Assembly: GCF_902459505.1 (NCBI RefSeq)
Contig: NC_047084.1
Span: forward strand, 311,379,963-311,443,962
Length of the DNA stretch: 64,000 nucleotides
From: Geotrypetes seraphini
Taxonomy: Eukaryota; Chordata; Amphibia; Gymnophiona; Dermophiidae
Direction of reading: 5' to 3'
Both the position numbers and the translations under genes were made by a program. The notes beneath the pieces were generated by a model that searched no databases, was not told the origin of the DNA, and was given only the letters and a program-made list of their open reading frames with translations. How positions within the stretch are numbered: position 1 is the stretch's first letter; each line of letters begins with the position of its first letter. Below, in pieces: positions 1 to 10,365 of this stretch.

Positions 1-1
1 T

Positions 2-169
2 TTGAAGAGAAAAGCATTCCTTTCCCATCGCCAGGAGCTCAAAGACATTGGAGCTAAATACGGTCTTATGTACCCTGCCAGGATGAAAGTTACCTACAAC
101 AACCGTACTACCTCCTATACTGATCCTGAAGAATTGGCTGCATTCCTGGAATCTTTGAAAATGAACTAA
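2..169 (+). CDS. L1 ORF1p, C-terminal domain (partial)
   Basis: Last 55 codons of an L1 ORF1 RNA-binding protein, open from the window edge and ending in TAA at 167-169. It carries the family C-terminal pattern 'KRKAFLSHRQ' then 'YGLMYPARMKV', matching the same domain at 4960-5159 and, on the other strand, near 49980-50160. ORF1p coats L1 RNA in a cytoplasmic ribonucleoprotein. The rest of the gene is outside the window. Confidence 0.85.
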   Translation: MKRKAFLSHRQELKDIGAKYGLMYPARMKVTYNNRTTSYTDPEELAAFLESLKMN

Positions 170-569
170 CATGGTGGGCTGCGAATTCCTTTGTTCACCT
201 CTGTTTCTGAAGTTGTAAATCGCATATACTCAAGTTTATAATTCACTATTACTCATTGTTAATGTGGATAAGCACGACACTTTCAAGTTTCTTAGAATTG
301 AGTGGGTGTGGAGTATTGCAAGTTGTTCCGTATGTGTCATTTCTCCGTGCTCACAGGAGCACCCTTAAAATGTTTCATCTCATACATGATAGTATGGTCT
401 TTCTCTTTTCTGACCTTACATCATGCTTTCATTGCTAGTCTACTTACTCTTACTCTTATTCTTATCCTCTCTTTCTCTCTTCTCTCTGGCAGGAGTGTCT
501 ACCTGATATCCTTGTTATATTATTTGTTCTTTTTCCAAAAAGGTGATATTTACTATGTCTTAATACTGC

Positions 570-3500
570 TTGCACCAAAATATGGCTGATTTACATGTCT
601 TTTCTTTTAATGTGAACGGTTTGAACCACCCCATTAGGAGAAAAAAGATAGCTAATTATGTATTTAATAAACATCCTGATGTGGTTTATTTACAGGAGAC
701 CCACCTCCCGCCTGCTGCCGCTTCCAAATTTAAGTTGAAGGGATATTCCACTCATTTGTATTCCCCTGCAACTCAGAAGAAGAAAAATGGGACATCGATA
801 TTTCTCAGTGACAAATTATCCCCTGTTATTCACTCTGTTAAAACAGACTCTGACGGAAGATGGTGTCTGGTACATGCTGCGTTGCACTCAGTAGATTTTG
901 TACTCCTCAATGTTTACGCCCCTGTTTTAGATCATCCGGACTTTTTCAAAGATCTTCAGCTGGCGTTAGTTGAATACAACTCTTGTTCTCTGATAATAGG
1001 AGGTGACTTCAATCAAATTCAAGACATCTATATAGATCGGTCATCCTCTTGCAAACCCTCGAAATCCAGATCCTTCTCAGCTTTACACGCCTTAATGGAA
1101 GCCTTCTCCCTAGTAGACCCATGGCGTTTATTACATCCGAAAGGTAGAGAATACTCTCATTTTTCACCACCACACAACACTTACTCAAGAATCGATTTCT
1201 ATCTTCTCTCCTCCACACTTATTCAAGAAGTAACAAACACCGTCATACATCCCATAACTCTCACAGACCATGCAGCCATCTCTTTACACTTAACTATTTC
1301 TGCCCCTCGCAAGGAGTCTCCCTCCTGGCGACTTAACAATGCCTTACTTTTAGATGATGCAATTGTGGACAAAGTCAAATCTTTTACTACAGAATTTTTT
1401 GAAATTAACACTAAAGATTCAGAAACCTGTCCCGCTATTGTTTGGGAAGCCTATAAAGCTTCTCTCAGAGGTGAATTGATTAAACTTGCTTCCTGGAAAA
1501 AAAAACAATCCACAAAAAAAGAAAAAGAATTAGAAACCTCTATTAAAAACCTAGAACTACAACATATGTCCTCCCATTTGCATGATCCTTCCATGTTCCA
1601 ACGTATTCAAAATCTTAAGTATGAATACAATACTATGGTATCTCACACGGCCAGACGAGACATATTCATTTCCTCTTCAGGTCATTACATGGGAGATAAT
1701 CTTATGGGTCGACCCTTAGCTAGGTATCTTAAAACTAAATCAAAACGGGTACACATCTCAGCTATCCAAGATTCCTCAGGACGACTGGCTACAACCAAGT
1801 CTCTGATTTCTTCCCAATTTGAAAAATTTTATACGGCTCTATACCAATCTGAACTCTCTGCCCCTGAATCGGACATGAACTCTTTTCTTGCCTCTTTAAC
1901 TCATCCAACTGTGTCGGAATCCGTTAAAACAAAACTAGACGCTCCTATCACCACGTCTGAAATTGAAACTGCTATATCCTCCTTATCCTCCGGGAAAGCC
2001 CCAGGCCCAGATGGCTTTACTAGTGAGTTCTTTAAGTGTTTCCGAACTCTCCTGACACCGCAACTTCTCACGTATTATGATTTTCTCCACTCCACTCCGG
2101 AGAAACAGTTTAATTTTGCTGAGGCCACTATTGTAGTTATTCCTAAACCAGACCGCGATGCTACCTTGGTTAAAAATTTTCGCCCTATATCCCTCCTTAA
2201 TCTGGACTACAAAATTATGGCAAAACTACTAGCATTAAGACTCTCCACAGTTATCCCGAACCTTATACACAAAGATCAAACAGGTTTCATCAAACAAAGA
2301 TACATTGGAGACAATTTACGCTTATTTCATCACATCAATGCCCATGCCAAAACATTATCAGATCCTGTGATTGGTCTGGCCATTGATGCTGAAAAAGCAT
2401 TCGACCGTGTGGAATGGCCATTCTTATTCCGAGTACTGAAATGGTACAATTTTGGTCCCTTCTTCACAGATTGGATAGAAACATTGTATAGACAACCCAC
2501 AGCTCGTATTTTAATTAACAATTCTCTCTCCAACAAATTCTCCCTCCACAGAGGCACCCGTCAGGGCTGTCCACTATCACCATTATTATTCGACTTAGCA
2601 TTGGAACCTCTTTTATCAGCAATCCGGCAATGTCCCCTAATTAAGGGTATCCCCACGTCTAATCGAGACGTTAAATTAGCAGCCTATGCTGACGATGTCC
2701 TTCTTTTTCTCAGAGATCCTCTTGCCTCTTTGCCACATCTTATTAATATCATCTCTCAATATGCTCAACTTTCTGGATATTCTGTTAATTGGGAGAAATC
2801 AGAGATTTTTCCCCTTAATGACCATATCTCCTCCTCAGAACTGGCTCAATTTCCTTTTTCATGGTCGCAGGGAGTTGTGAAATATTTAGGAGTTTTAATT
2901 CATAAAGATCCAATACATGCCCAAGATCTTAACATTTCTAAAATCAAAACTTTAGTCTCGACCACTACAACTCGTTAGTCACCACTTTATTTGTCATGGT
3001 GGGGTAGAATAGCTTCCATTAAAATGACTCTAGCCCCGCAAATTAATTATACCCTTTCCATGCTTCCCCTCTTATGCCAGAAAAAATTTTTCCACTGGCT
3101 CAATATGAAACTCTCTGAATTTATCTGGAACAAGAAAAAACCCCGTATTGCTCTCGCCAAACTGAAGGCTTCTAGAATTAATGGTGGATTAAATCTACCT
3201 GATTTTTACTATTACTATATTGCATCTCTAGCTAAATATGGAGCTAATTGGATAGTTGATTCTAATCCTCAAGATCAACCAACATGGCTTGAAATGGAAT
3301 GTTTTTTATGTGCACCATTGCACGTCTCCTGCCTCCTCACGGTGTCAATACCTAGACACTTGAGAAAGTATTCACTGCTGAGTGCAACGCAGCACGCTCT
3401 TCATCTTCTAGATGCAACGGCTGAGATTTCTATTAGTGAAAGCCCACTTATGTCCCTTTGGAGTAACTCTAGAATTCAAAATAAAGGCAGATCCCTCTCA

Positions 3501-4385
3501 TGGAAGAGGTGGCAGCGGGCGGGAGTCGATCTTGTTCATCAGTTGATCTCCTCTACCTCCATTGTTCCTTTTGATATTTTTTGTTCTACATACTCACTTC
3601 CACCTTCTATACATCCCCAATGGCTTATGCTTACTGGAATACTGTCTAAAATGCATATGCGGCTTGATTTTATGACCTCTATTCACACGATTCGTCACTG
3701 GTCTACTTTGGCCTTAATGAAGGGTAGAGCGATATCCCTTTTTTATAGTATTTTAAGGGATCACTTTTTCACCTTTTCACCTCAATCAATGAATCATTGG
3801 GACTCGATTCTGCAGACTACACTTGCTGATATAGATTGGGAACTTTTCTGGTCTTCCACGAATCGTCCTCTTCTCTCTTCCAGAGTCTCGCAATCAATGT
3901 TCTTCGTTATGTGGAATGCAGTATGGACTCCATTTCGCATGTGGAAAGCGAAACTAAAACAAGACTCTATCTGCTGGAACTGCTTAACAGAGTCCGGGAC
4001 TCTTGATCACATGCTTTTTCATTGCACTATGGTTCACTCCTTCTGGATTCGTATTTGGAACACTATAAAATCCATAACTAAATGTTCTGAAGAGATTTCC
4101 TTAGACATTGTAATTCTTCGTTCTCAACACCCTTGTTTTGCACAAACAAACTGCCCACCTAAACTCATTGATGCCATGTTTGTAACAGCTCTTATGCATA
4201 TTCTTAAAAATTGGAAATCACCCTCGCTACTCGATTACACCTTTTGGTGGAACTCTCTCAGCATGTATCACAAATTTGAATCTTATGCATATGAGAAAAA
4301 TACGGTCTCTCGACTCTCCGCAAACATGGTGCGCAGCAAATCACCTTGGTTATTCTTAGATTCGTATGTTCATTCTACTCTATAG
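570..4385 (+). pseudogene. L1 ORF2 (endonuclease-reverse transcriptase), one in-frame stop
   Basis: A 1272-codon frame interrupted only by TAG at 2976-2978 (codon 803). Order of parts: APE-type endonuclease in the first ~240 residues (asparagine in VNGLN, glutamate in LQETH at about 43, GGDFNQ, then TDHAA near 234); reverse transcriptase with YADD near 705; a C-terminal knuckle with spacing C-x2-C-x8-H-x4-C starting near 1135. The product would nick DNA and copy L1 RNA at the nick. The first ATG is 570; an ATG four codons later (582) fits the family start equally well. By comparison with L1 relatives the stop probably replaced a tryptophan codon (TGG to TAG), which is inference. Confidence 0.92.
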
Positions 4386-4671
4386 ACACTTCTGCCTCTC
4401 TATCTCGCTATTTATCTATCTCTTGCTTTTTCTTAATCTTTCCCTCTATCTCCCTTTCTCTTATTCACTCTCTTTGCTTTTCTGCTTCTCATCTATCTGC
4501 TCTTAGCAGTTACACATACCTTGCATTCTTTTATTAATTTGGTTATATATTATTGATTGCAGACATGGTTTTATTCTATACCAATGGTTCTTATTCAGAT
4601 TTTGTGTGTCTCAACTGCTTTCTGTATATTTTTTGAAATTTTCAATAAAAATCATTGAACTTAAAAAAAAA

Positions 4672-5582
4672 TAAGAAGTAACTTCAGAATCCTCGGTTTA
4701 TCTGAAGAAATACCAGATCGTGATTTGATCAAACATTTATACACCTGGATCCCGAAACTCCTTGATCTCACTTTTTCTCAAGAATTTGAAACAGAAAGGG
4801 CACATCGTGTCCCTTCTCACCGCTCCTCCTCTGATCGCTATCCTCGCCCGGTGGTGGTGAAACTCCTTCGATATCAACAGGTAGTTGACATCATGCAGCG
4901 TGCAAAGATCCGTGCTCCTCTGAAACATGAGGGAGCCTCCATACTTTTCGTCCCTGACCTCAGCAAGTCGACGGCCTACAAAAGAAAACAACTTCTTTCG
5001 TATCGTCCCCAGCTGAAACAGCTCTCCGCTAGATACGGGCTTCTATATCCTGCCAGAATGAGAGTGACACTAAACAACACCACTAAGGATTTCATTAATC
5101 CTGAAGATTTAGCTGCTTTCATCGAGCAACACTCACCGACCCCTATTCATCAGGTTTGAAGTGTGCTGTGTATCACTCTGCATGCTCTCCTATCACTGAC
5201 TGACTCACTTTGTTTTGATTTATATAATTCTTTTTAGTAGCATGCCAGTTTACTGGGTTTATGTCTGCGACGTGTGGTGTTTTGACATGCATGATTCTTC
5301 CACACTATTTTCTATCTGCTATGTTCATGCCACATGGTCACAAATCTAGCATGCTGTTGCACTTTGCATGATCACAGTTTGTTCTGGCTTTTCAGAGGTG
5401 CTTTCCCCCTCTAAGTTTAACACATACCTTATACTATTTTTCTGGTAAGCATCATTGCAGATATGCCAGATTACCCAGTCTGGAAAATGCTCTATAATGT
5501 GTTCTCATATGCATGTTAATATTCCACCTTTTGATACATGTTTTAGGTCAGTTTAACTGTCATTTGCTATTAGTACTGAAAA
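4672..5582 (+). mobile_element. L1-clade LINE fragment, copy B (ORF1 3' half and spacer)
   Basis: Open reading frame 4674-5159 encodes the RNA-recognition-like and C-terminal domains of L1 ORF1 ('FRILGLSEE', 'ERAHRVPS', 'YGLLYPARMRV') and stops at 5157-5159. It begins mid-domain directly after the A-tail of copy A. 5160-5582 is T-rich sequence like the ORF1-ORF2 spacer of copy A. No ORF2 follows. Either copy A landed inside this copy, with the ORF1 start lying left of the window, or this is a separate truncated copy. Confidence 0.85.
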
Positions 5583-5935
5583 CTTGATTCATGTACTATA
5601 TGTTTCATGATCGGATTACATCTATAGGTAATACTACTCAATCTTTCTCATATACTTTTACAATGATTTGGAATGGGATTCCGTCTTGTGTTAGAACTCT
5701 TCTCTCCTTCCAGATTTTCCATAAATCTATGAAAACACATTTATTTCAACAGTTCTTAGAAAATTGTTCTAAGGAAAATTAGTTATCTTCTTTCTAGGAT
5801 GTTGGATGAGGATCTTCATTAATAAGTTATTTTCTCTCTAATCTAACTACTTTCACTTCGATTATCGATTTTTATGTGAACTGAGTCAACCTCCTTTTGG
5901 GGAGATGACACAGATTTAGATTAGATTAGATATAG
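5583..5935 (+). mobile_element. L2-like LINE, 3' end with GATTA-type tail
   Basis: The frame 5591-5782 encodes a reverse-transcriptase C-terminus ('MIWNGIPSCVRT', 'MKTHLFQQFLE') that parallels the end of the long L2-like copy ending at 22596 ('MIWNTLPLDLKK'). It is followed by about 150 bp of 3' UTR and a short repeat of GATTA units at 5916-5934, a tail type shared with the copy at 12932. 5'-truncated. Confidence 0.7.
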
Positions 5936-6205
5936 AAACATAGAAACATAGAAGGTGACGGCAGATAAGGGCCAAGGCCCATCAAGTCTGCCCACATCAA
6001 TGACCCTCCCCTACCTCCCTTTGCGAAGAGATCCCACCTTTCGATCCCATTTAGCTTTAAAATCAGGCACACTGCTGGCCTCAATCACCTGCATCGGAAG
6101 ACCATTCCATCGATCCACCACCCTCTCTGTGAAGAAGTATTTCCTGGTGTCGCCATGTAATGTCCCTCCCCTGATTTTCCAGATATGTGCAAGTACTGTA
6201 GAAGG
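5936..6205 (-). mobile_element. CR1 LINE 3' end
   Basis: The minus strand encodes the CR1 ORF2 C-terminus ('KYFFTERVVDRWNGLP', 'KAKWDRKVGSL'), nearly the same as the fragment at 58989-59285. The + strand left edge shows repeats of the 8-mer ACATAGAA, the 3' terminal short repeat expected of CR1. 5'-truncated near 6205. Confidence 0.85.
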
Positions 6206-6566
6206 CAATCCTCTCTTAAGGAATATATCACAAACTTCCAGGCCAGAAACAAAACCTTCTATGTCTTTGTAAAGACACATTTCATTTTTTCTGCTTGTGT
6301 TACAACCCACTGTATTACTGGTGCTTTTGTAGGTAGAATTCATACCGGTAGCAAGGACTGGTGAGACTCCTTAACAGAGGGTGGTGATGGGAGAGGAGAA
6401 ATTTCTTGCACTGCTCCTAGAACACTGAATGACTTTCTCTTAGAGGGTGGCACCAAGGCAGGAGGCAATGACATTGGCACAGGCTCCTTCTCAAGGGCAC
6501 AATACACCAGAAACATGGCCACTGTAAATTCATCTCAGTCTAGTCCACCATGATTGATATCACTTA
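6206..6566. other. No gene seen
   Basis: Unassigned sequence. Weak open frames on both strands show no family resemblance. Confidence 0.5.
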
Positions 6567-6742
6567 GGGCTCTTTTTACTAAGCTGCGATAGTGTTTTCA
6601 GCGCACGCAGAATTTTAGCACGCGCTAAACCCACGCTACGCGGCTAGAACTCAATGCCAGCTCAATGGTGGTGTTAGCGTCTAGCATGCTTGGCAATTAA
6701 GCGCGCGCTAAAACTGCCAGCGCAACTTAGTAAAAGGAGCCC
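6567..6742. mobile_element. PIF/Harbinger-like miniature element (MITE), family H1
   Basis: Inverted ends GGGCTC(C)TTTTACTAAG...CTTAGTAAAAGGAGCCC flank a self-complementary interior. TTA is duplicated at 6564-6566 and 6743-6745. The same ends with TWA-type 3-bp duplications recur at 23886, 24637, 48387, 48835, 49202 and 54365. No transposase. Confidence 0.8.
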
Positions 6743-7561
6743 TTAGTTCCCAAACTCTTTCTAAGATATCCACAGGCAGTATGGAGTTTAGTAGCACAGG
6801 TTTCACCTTCTCTCTGCCCTACTGCCACTTAACAATTGTTTTAATTGGGTTTAAGTGGCATGATAATTGGTCGTGCCATTAAAACTCAATTAAACCCTCG
6901 TTACAAAAAATAAATAGCCACCACTCTGCAGCCTCCAGTACTGGCGCCTAGGTCCCTGGCGGCTAGCGGTGCATAGTAACGCCAAAGCCCGTAGGTGTAC
7001 ATGTTTAGGGGCAATGCTAGACTTTGGTGTCACTATGTGGTGCTGGCCACGATTCAGGAAGGACCCTGGGTGCCAGAAAACCCTGGCCTATATTTATGAC
7101 ACCTAGGGTCTTTGGGAGCCACGATTCTATAAGCAGCGCCTGTTTTGTAGGAAATTTTAGAATTAAGAAATTTTAGCATTATCTGCTATTTTGTATGTTA
7201 TAAAAGGGCTATTACCTCAAGATATTAGATCTGATTGTATTTTAATTACATGATAAATGTTCTTCCCAGGAGTTGCTCTGGCTTCTTAATATCTTGAAAT
7301 CCACATTGAGCTTTACGGTAAATGGAGGAATATCAGACCTTTGTGTTTTTGAATATAGCAGGCCTCAGTATCACTATCCCCGGATATCATAAATGCTAGG
7401 TACTCCACTGTCTCTGGATCATTGATAAATTTAATTTAACACAATCCTAATCTGAATAGAGAATGGCACTGAGCATATGAGTGGAGCAGGCTGCAGTATC
7501 ACTATCCAGATAGCGGCAGTGTTTAAATTTAAGACAAGTAGCCATGTAGAAGACTGAATAT
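6743..7561. other. Non-coding, remnants of miniature elements
   Basis: No gene. 6880-7150 contains phrases such as 'CACGATTCTATAAGCAGCGCC' typical of another miniature element family, and 'CAGTATCACTATCC' occurs twice (near 7370 and 7497), suggesting a short old duplication. Confidence 0.4.
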
Positions 7562-8141
7562 TGTGACCAGTCAGACTCTGTGCCTGACGTGTTCCCAGCT
7601 AGAAATTTCAGGAGAGGCAGAGACAGGGCTAGGAAAGTTGTTCCCAAGCCCCGCAGAGCCCAGCAGCCTAGGTTCCAGGAGTACACTAGGGATGAATCTG
7701 CTGAGAATGAGGTCCTATCTGATTATTCAGAAGCTGAGGACATGGTAACTCAGCCCACCTCTGCTAGGTTTGTTCCTAAGCCTGTGAATATTAGGTTTAG
7801 ACAGGATACTCCTGTTACAACATCCACAGGGGGAGCCCAAGAGAGCCTCAGAACAGCACAGGCACACTGAGAACAGGGCGTGGCTTTCCCCCTAAAAAGC
7901 CAGCTGCTTTCCCTTCAGAATCAGAGAGGCCAAGGAAGGGAAAAGGTCCTCTCTCCTGGGCTCAGCAGCCAGCCAGGTCAGAGCAAGTAGATAGCCTGGA
8001 GCCGATGGAAGTGGAGAATGTAGCTCCTTGCCAGGAAGTTGAGGCCATACCGCAAGTGGAACAAATGGAGGTTTGTGAGCAGTTAGTGCCAGAACATGAA
8101 GCCATGGAAACTGGTATAGCTTGCAAGGTTAGCAACTGAAA
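7562..8141 (+). other. Unrecognised charged coding remnant, decayed
   Basis: Reads as coding over two overlapping frames, with arginine-rich ('RRGRDRARK'), acidic ('DYSEAED') and glutamate-rich ('EPMEVENV', 'QMEVCE') low-complexity stretches, base composition richer in G+C than its surroundings. I do not recognise the family. It could be a piece of a retroelement structural gene or of another mobile-element protein. Treated here as a broken fossil without further reconstruction. Confidence 0.3.
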
Positions 8142-8766
8142 AACTGGGGTTTTTTGTGAAGTTTTCCAAGCAAGTCACTGTTTTAAAGTGAACTGTTTTT
8201 GAATGTTATTTTGTAGTTTTGCTTGGACACTTATCAAGGCTTTGTAAAAGGAGCCCTAAATATTATCGCTCTCTGGATAATTTCTGGAAAGTCCCACAGT
8301 CTTCCCCCACTCTGCTTCACTGTTATGTGGATAATGCCAAAACAGACTGGAAGGAGTTTTAATGACATTATCTATATAGGGGGGTCGTTCAGGTAGAAGG
8401 AATTGGGCATCCTTCTTGCCGATTTCAGGGATGGGGGGTGTCAGGGTAGTGTCCTCAGGCAGGAGGGAGTGGGCATCCCTCTTGCCTTTTTTTTTTTTGG
8501 GGGGGGGGGTCTTCTGGCCACTGCAGTCAGCTGAGCTGATCATGACAGGGGAATTACCCCTGATCAGCTGCACTGGCAGGACTCCCCGAAGCCATGGTTT
8601 CAACGAGTCAGTGAACCTAATCCCCATCACTCACACTCACACTCACTTCCCAACTTTCACACACATACTACAGTCATATCTTGGTTACTTCATGAGTTCA
8701 TTAGTCCATGATCATCTAGTCAGAGAGGCTTCAAACTGAGAGTTGCACAACAGTCTAGCACATGAA
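8142..8766. other. Repeat-derived, no gene
   Basis: 8236-8260 is a lone right end of an H1-type miniature element (TTTGTAAAAGGAGCCCTA). 8380-8600 carries 'GCAGGAGGGAGTGGGCATCCC' and 'GCTGAGCTGATCA' modules that recur around 28500-29010, 33120-33310 and 36740-37250, marking a dispersed repeat family. Short homopolymer run at 8490-8508; ACTC microsatellite at 8630-8646. Confidence 0.45.
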
Positions 8767-8920
8767 AATCACAGTTTCTTAAACACAATTGTCAGGCCTC
8801 TCTGTCCTCATGATGGTCCTGTTCTTCAATTCATAAAGCATTCAGCTCAACACAAGACTGTGTTTCGCCACCTGGCGTCTTCAGGAGCTGTATTTGCAAG
8901 GCTCACCAACATCACAACTT
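8767..8920 (-). mobile_element. Penelope-like element UTR fragment (154 bp), copy 1
   Basis: 154-bp segment matching 31601-31754 at all but two positions. On the minus strand it contains a hammerhead-like ribozyme motif of the kind known in Penelope-like element terminal regions. No protein-coding capacity. The orientation is inferred from the ribozyme strand. Confidence 0.65.
8843..8890 (-). ncRNA. Hammerhead-like ribozyme motif, copy 1
   Basis: Read on the minus strand: stem I CAGCTC pairs with GAGCTG at the far end (6 of 6); core CTGAAGA; stem II GCC/GGC with loop AGGT after one extra base; GAA; stem III ACACA/TGTGT with a 4-nt loop; U at the cleavage position. This matches the hammerhead layout (CUGANGA...GAA...NUH). 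The extra base before stem II is the one departure. Fold by hand only. Confidence 0.65.
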
Positions 8921-9284
8921 CACCCGTAAACTAAGCATGACTCGAGCAGGGACCCAGGGTTCGGCACAAGCCGGGATCAGCTGACAAGCAGGAAACACAC
9001 CGTCTACTAGTTTGATTTCCTGGTAGACGGTGTGTTTACTGCTAACGGCAAATATTCAGCACTGGCCAGCTAAGTTTAGCAGGCAAATCAGACTGCATAA
9101 AGAGCAGTCCCATCTTTGCCTGCTATTAAACAACCAGCGCTGAATGTTCGCTTAGTTGCTTAAGTTATAGCCAACCCAAACCCCCCCTCCCCCGACTATT
9201 CAATGCTAGTTGCCAGAAATGGCCCAGCATTGAATATCCAGGTTAAGCACGCTGCCCAGCACCAGCTGAAAATCTCCCAGTAGG
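8921..9284. other. Non-coding; small perfect hairpin
   Basis: No gene. 8993-9007 and 9023-9037 are exactly complementary (15 bp stem, AAACACACCGTCTAC and its reverse complement) with a 15-nt loop. 9040-9280 has repeated 'AATATTCAGCACTGGCC'-type phrases of a miniature element. Confidence 0.45.
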
Positions 9285-9605
9285 ATTTTCAGTATCATAG
9301 GTCCCATTCTTTGAAATGCTCTGTCACTGCATCTACGATTAGACCTATCACTTTCAAAGTTCAAGGAGGGAATAAAGACATTTTTACAGTACCTAATATA
9401 GCTAACCTCTTGGATTATCTCCACCCTCGCCTTCCTCTGGAGGGAAGGCTGGGTTGCCAACGCTGTTTTGACTGCACCACTTCTCTTTCTGCTATTTGTG
9501 ATATAATTTCCTGTTCACTTTTCATTTCTAATTTGAATTATTTTATTGTAAACCATTCGGTATGAACTTTTCAATGGGTGGTATATCACATATTGATTAA
9601 ACTTG
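9285..9605 (+). mobile_element. LINE 3' end fragment (L2-like)
   Basis: Encodes a short reverse-transcriptase C-terminal remnant ('WNALSLHLRLDLSL' in a shifted frame, 'FKEGIKTFLQYL') followed by the widely shared 3' UTR phrase TATTGTAAACC...GGTGGTATATCA ending at TTGATTAAACTTGG. 5'-truncated and eroded. Confidence 0.5.
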
Positions 9606-9987
9606 GAAACAAACAGACATCCAGGAAATTAAAGATACACATGACAGAATACTAAAATGCACTTAAAAAAAAAAAAGAGGCACCGATAGTGGACCACTGC
9701 TTATTTCATAATCATTCTTTTTCAGAGCTGCGGTGCTTTGTAATAGATCATACACTGGTAAATCGGAGAGGAGTTGACTTAGGCAAAATGATTACAGCAG
9801 CACGAACAAGTGTGGATTTATAGATTAAGGGCCAGATTCTCTAAAGGGTGCCTCACTTAATTGGTAAAATCCCCTTAATAGCTTAAATAATTTTTAAAAA
9901 ATTAATTGAGTGATAGGCACCTACCTGATTCTAGAAAAGGTTGGTGCCTATCACATGGCGCTTAGTGGTGCTTAATGCATTTTTTTA

Positions 9988-10237
9988 AAGCAGGGGTTGT
10001 ATCTGTTCAGGTTATTTTAACCACATGTTTTGATATTTTAAGACAGATGCCATTTGGGAAGTGGGTGTAGTGGATCGATTCTATAGCTGTTAAGATATAG
10101 GAATGCACCTGTGTTTTATCATTTTTATTGTGGTATATGATTTCTTTGTAATGTTGTAAATTGGAATTATGTTTGTGTACTTTGTGAGCCGCCTTGGGCA
10201 AAGGTGGATTATAAATATTTTAAATAAATAAATAAAA
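9988..10237 (+). mobile_element. LINE 3' end inserted in the H2 element
   Basis: Ends in the common LINE 3' phrase TTTGTGAGCCGCCTTGGGC, then GGTGGATTATAAAT and an AAATAAAT tail. It interrupts the H2 miniature element, whose sequence resumes at about 10238 (CCTAAGTGGTG). No protein remains. Confidence 0.5.
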
Positions 10238-10365
10238 GCCTAAGTGGTGTTTTTATGGGCGGAGCATGACTTAGGCACCGCTAAGTGTGATTCTCTAAAA
10301 ACTTAGGAGCCTGAAATGTAGGCCTTTAAAACCCTGGCCTACGTTTCCGGCGCCTAAGTTTTACC

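Larger units (their letters stand above)
1..4671 (+). mobile_element. L1-clade LINE, copy A (5' end outside window)
   Basis: Near-complete L1-type retrotransposon. It shows the C-terminus of ORF1 (2-169), a 400-bp T-rich spacer, ORF2 (570-4385), and a pyrimidine-rich 3' UTR with AATAAA at 4644-4649 followed by an A-rich tail ending about 4671. The ORF1 carboxy-terminal domain, the APE-type endonuclease and YADD reverse transcriptase in ORF2, and the terminal Cys/His knuckle are all L1-clade marks. Only one in-frame stop is seen in ORF2, so the copy looks young. Sequence right after the tail is the middle of another L1 ORF1, suggesting insertion of one L1 into another. Confidence 0.93.
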
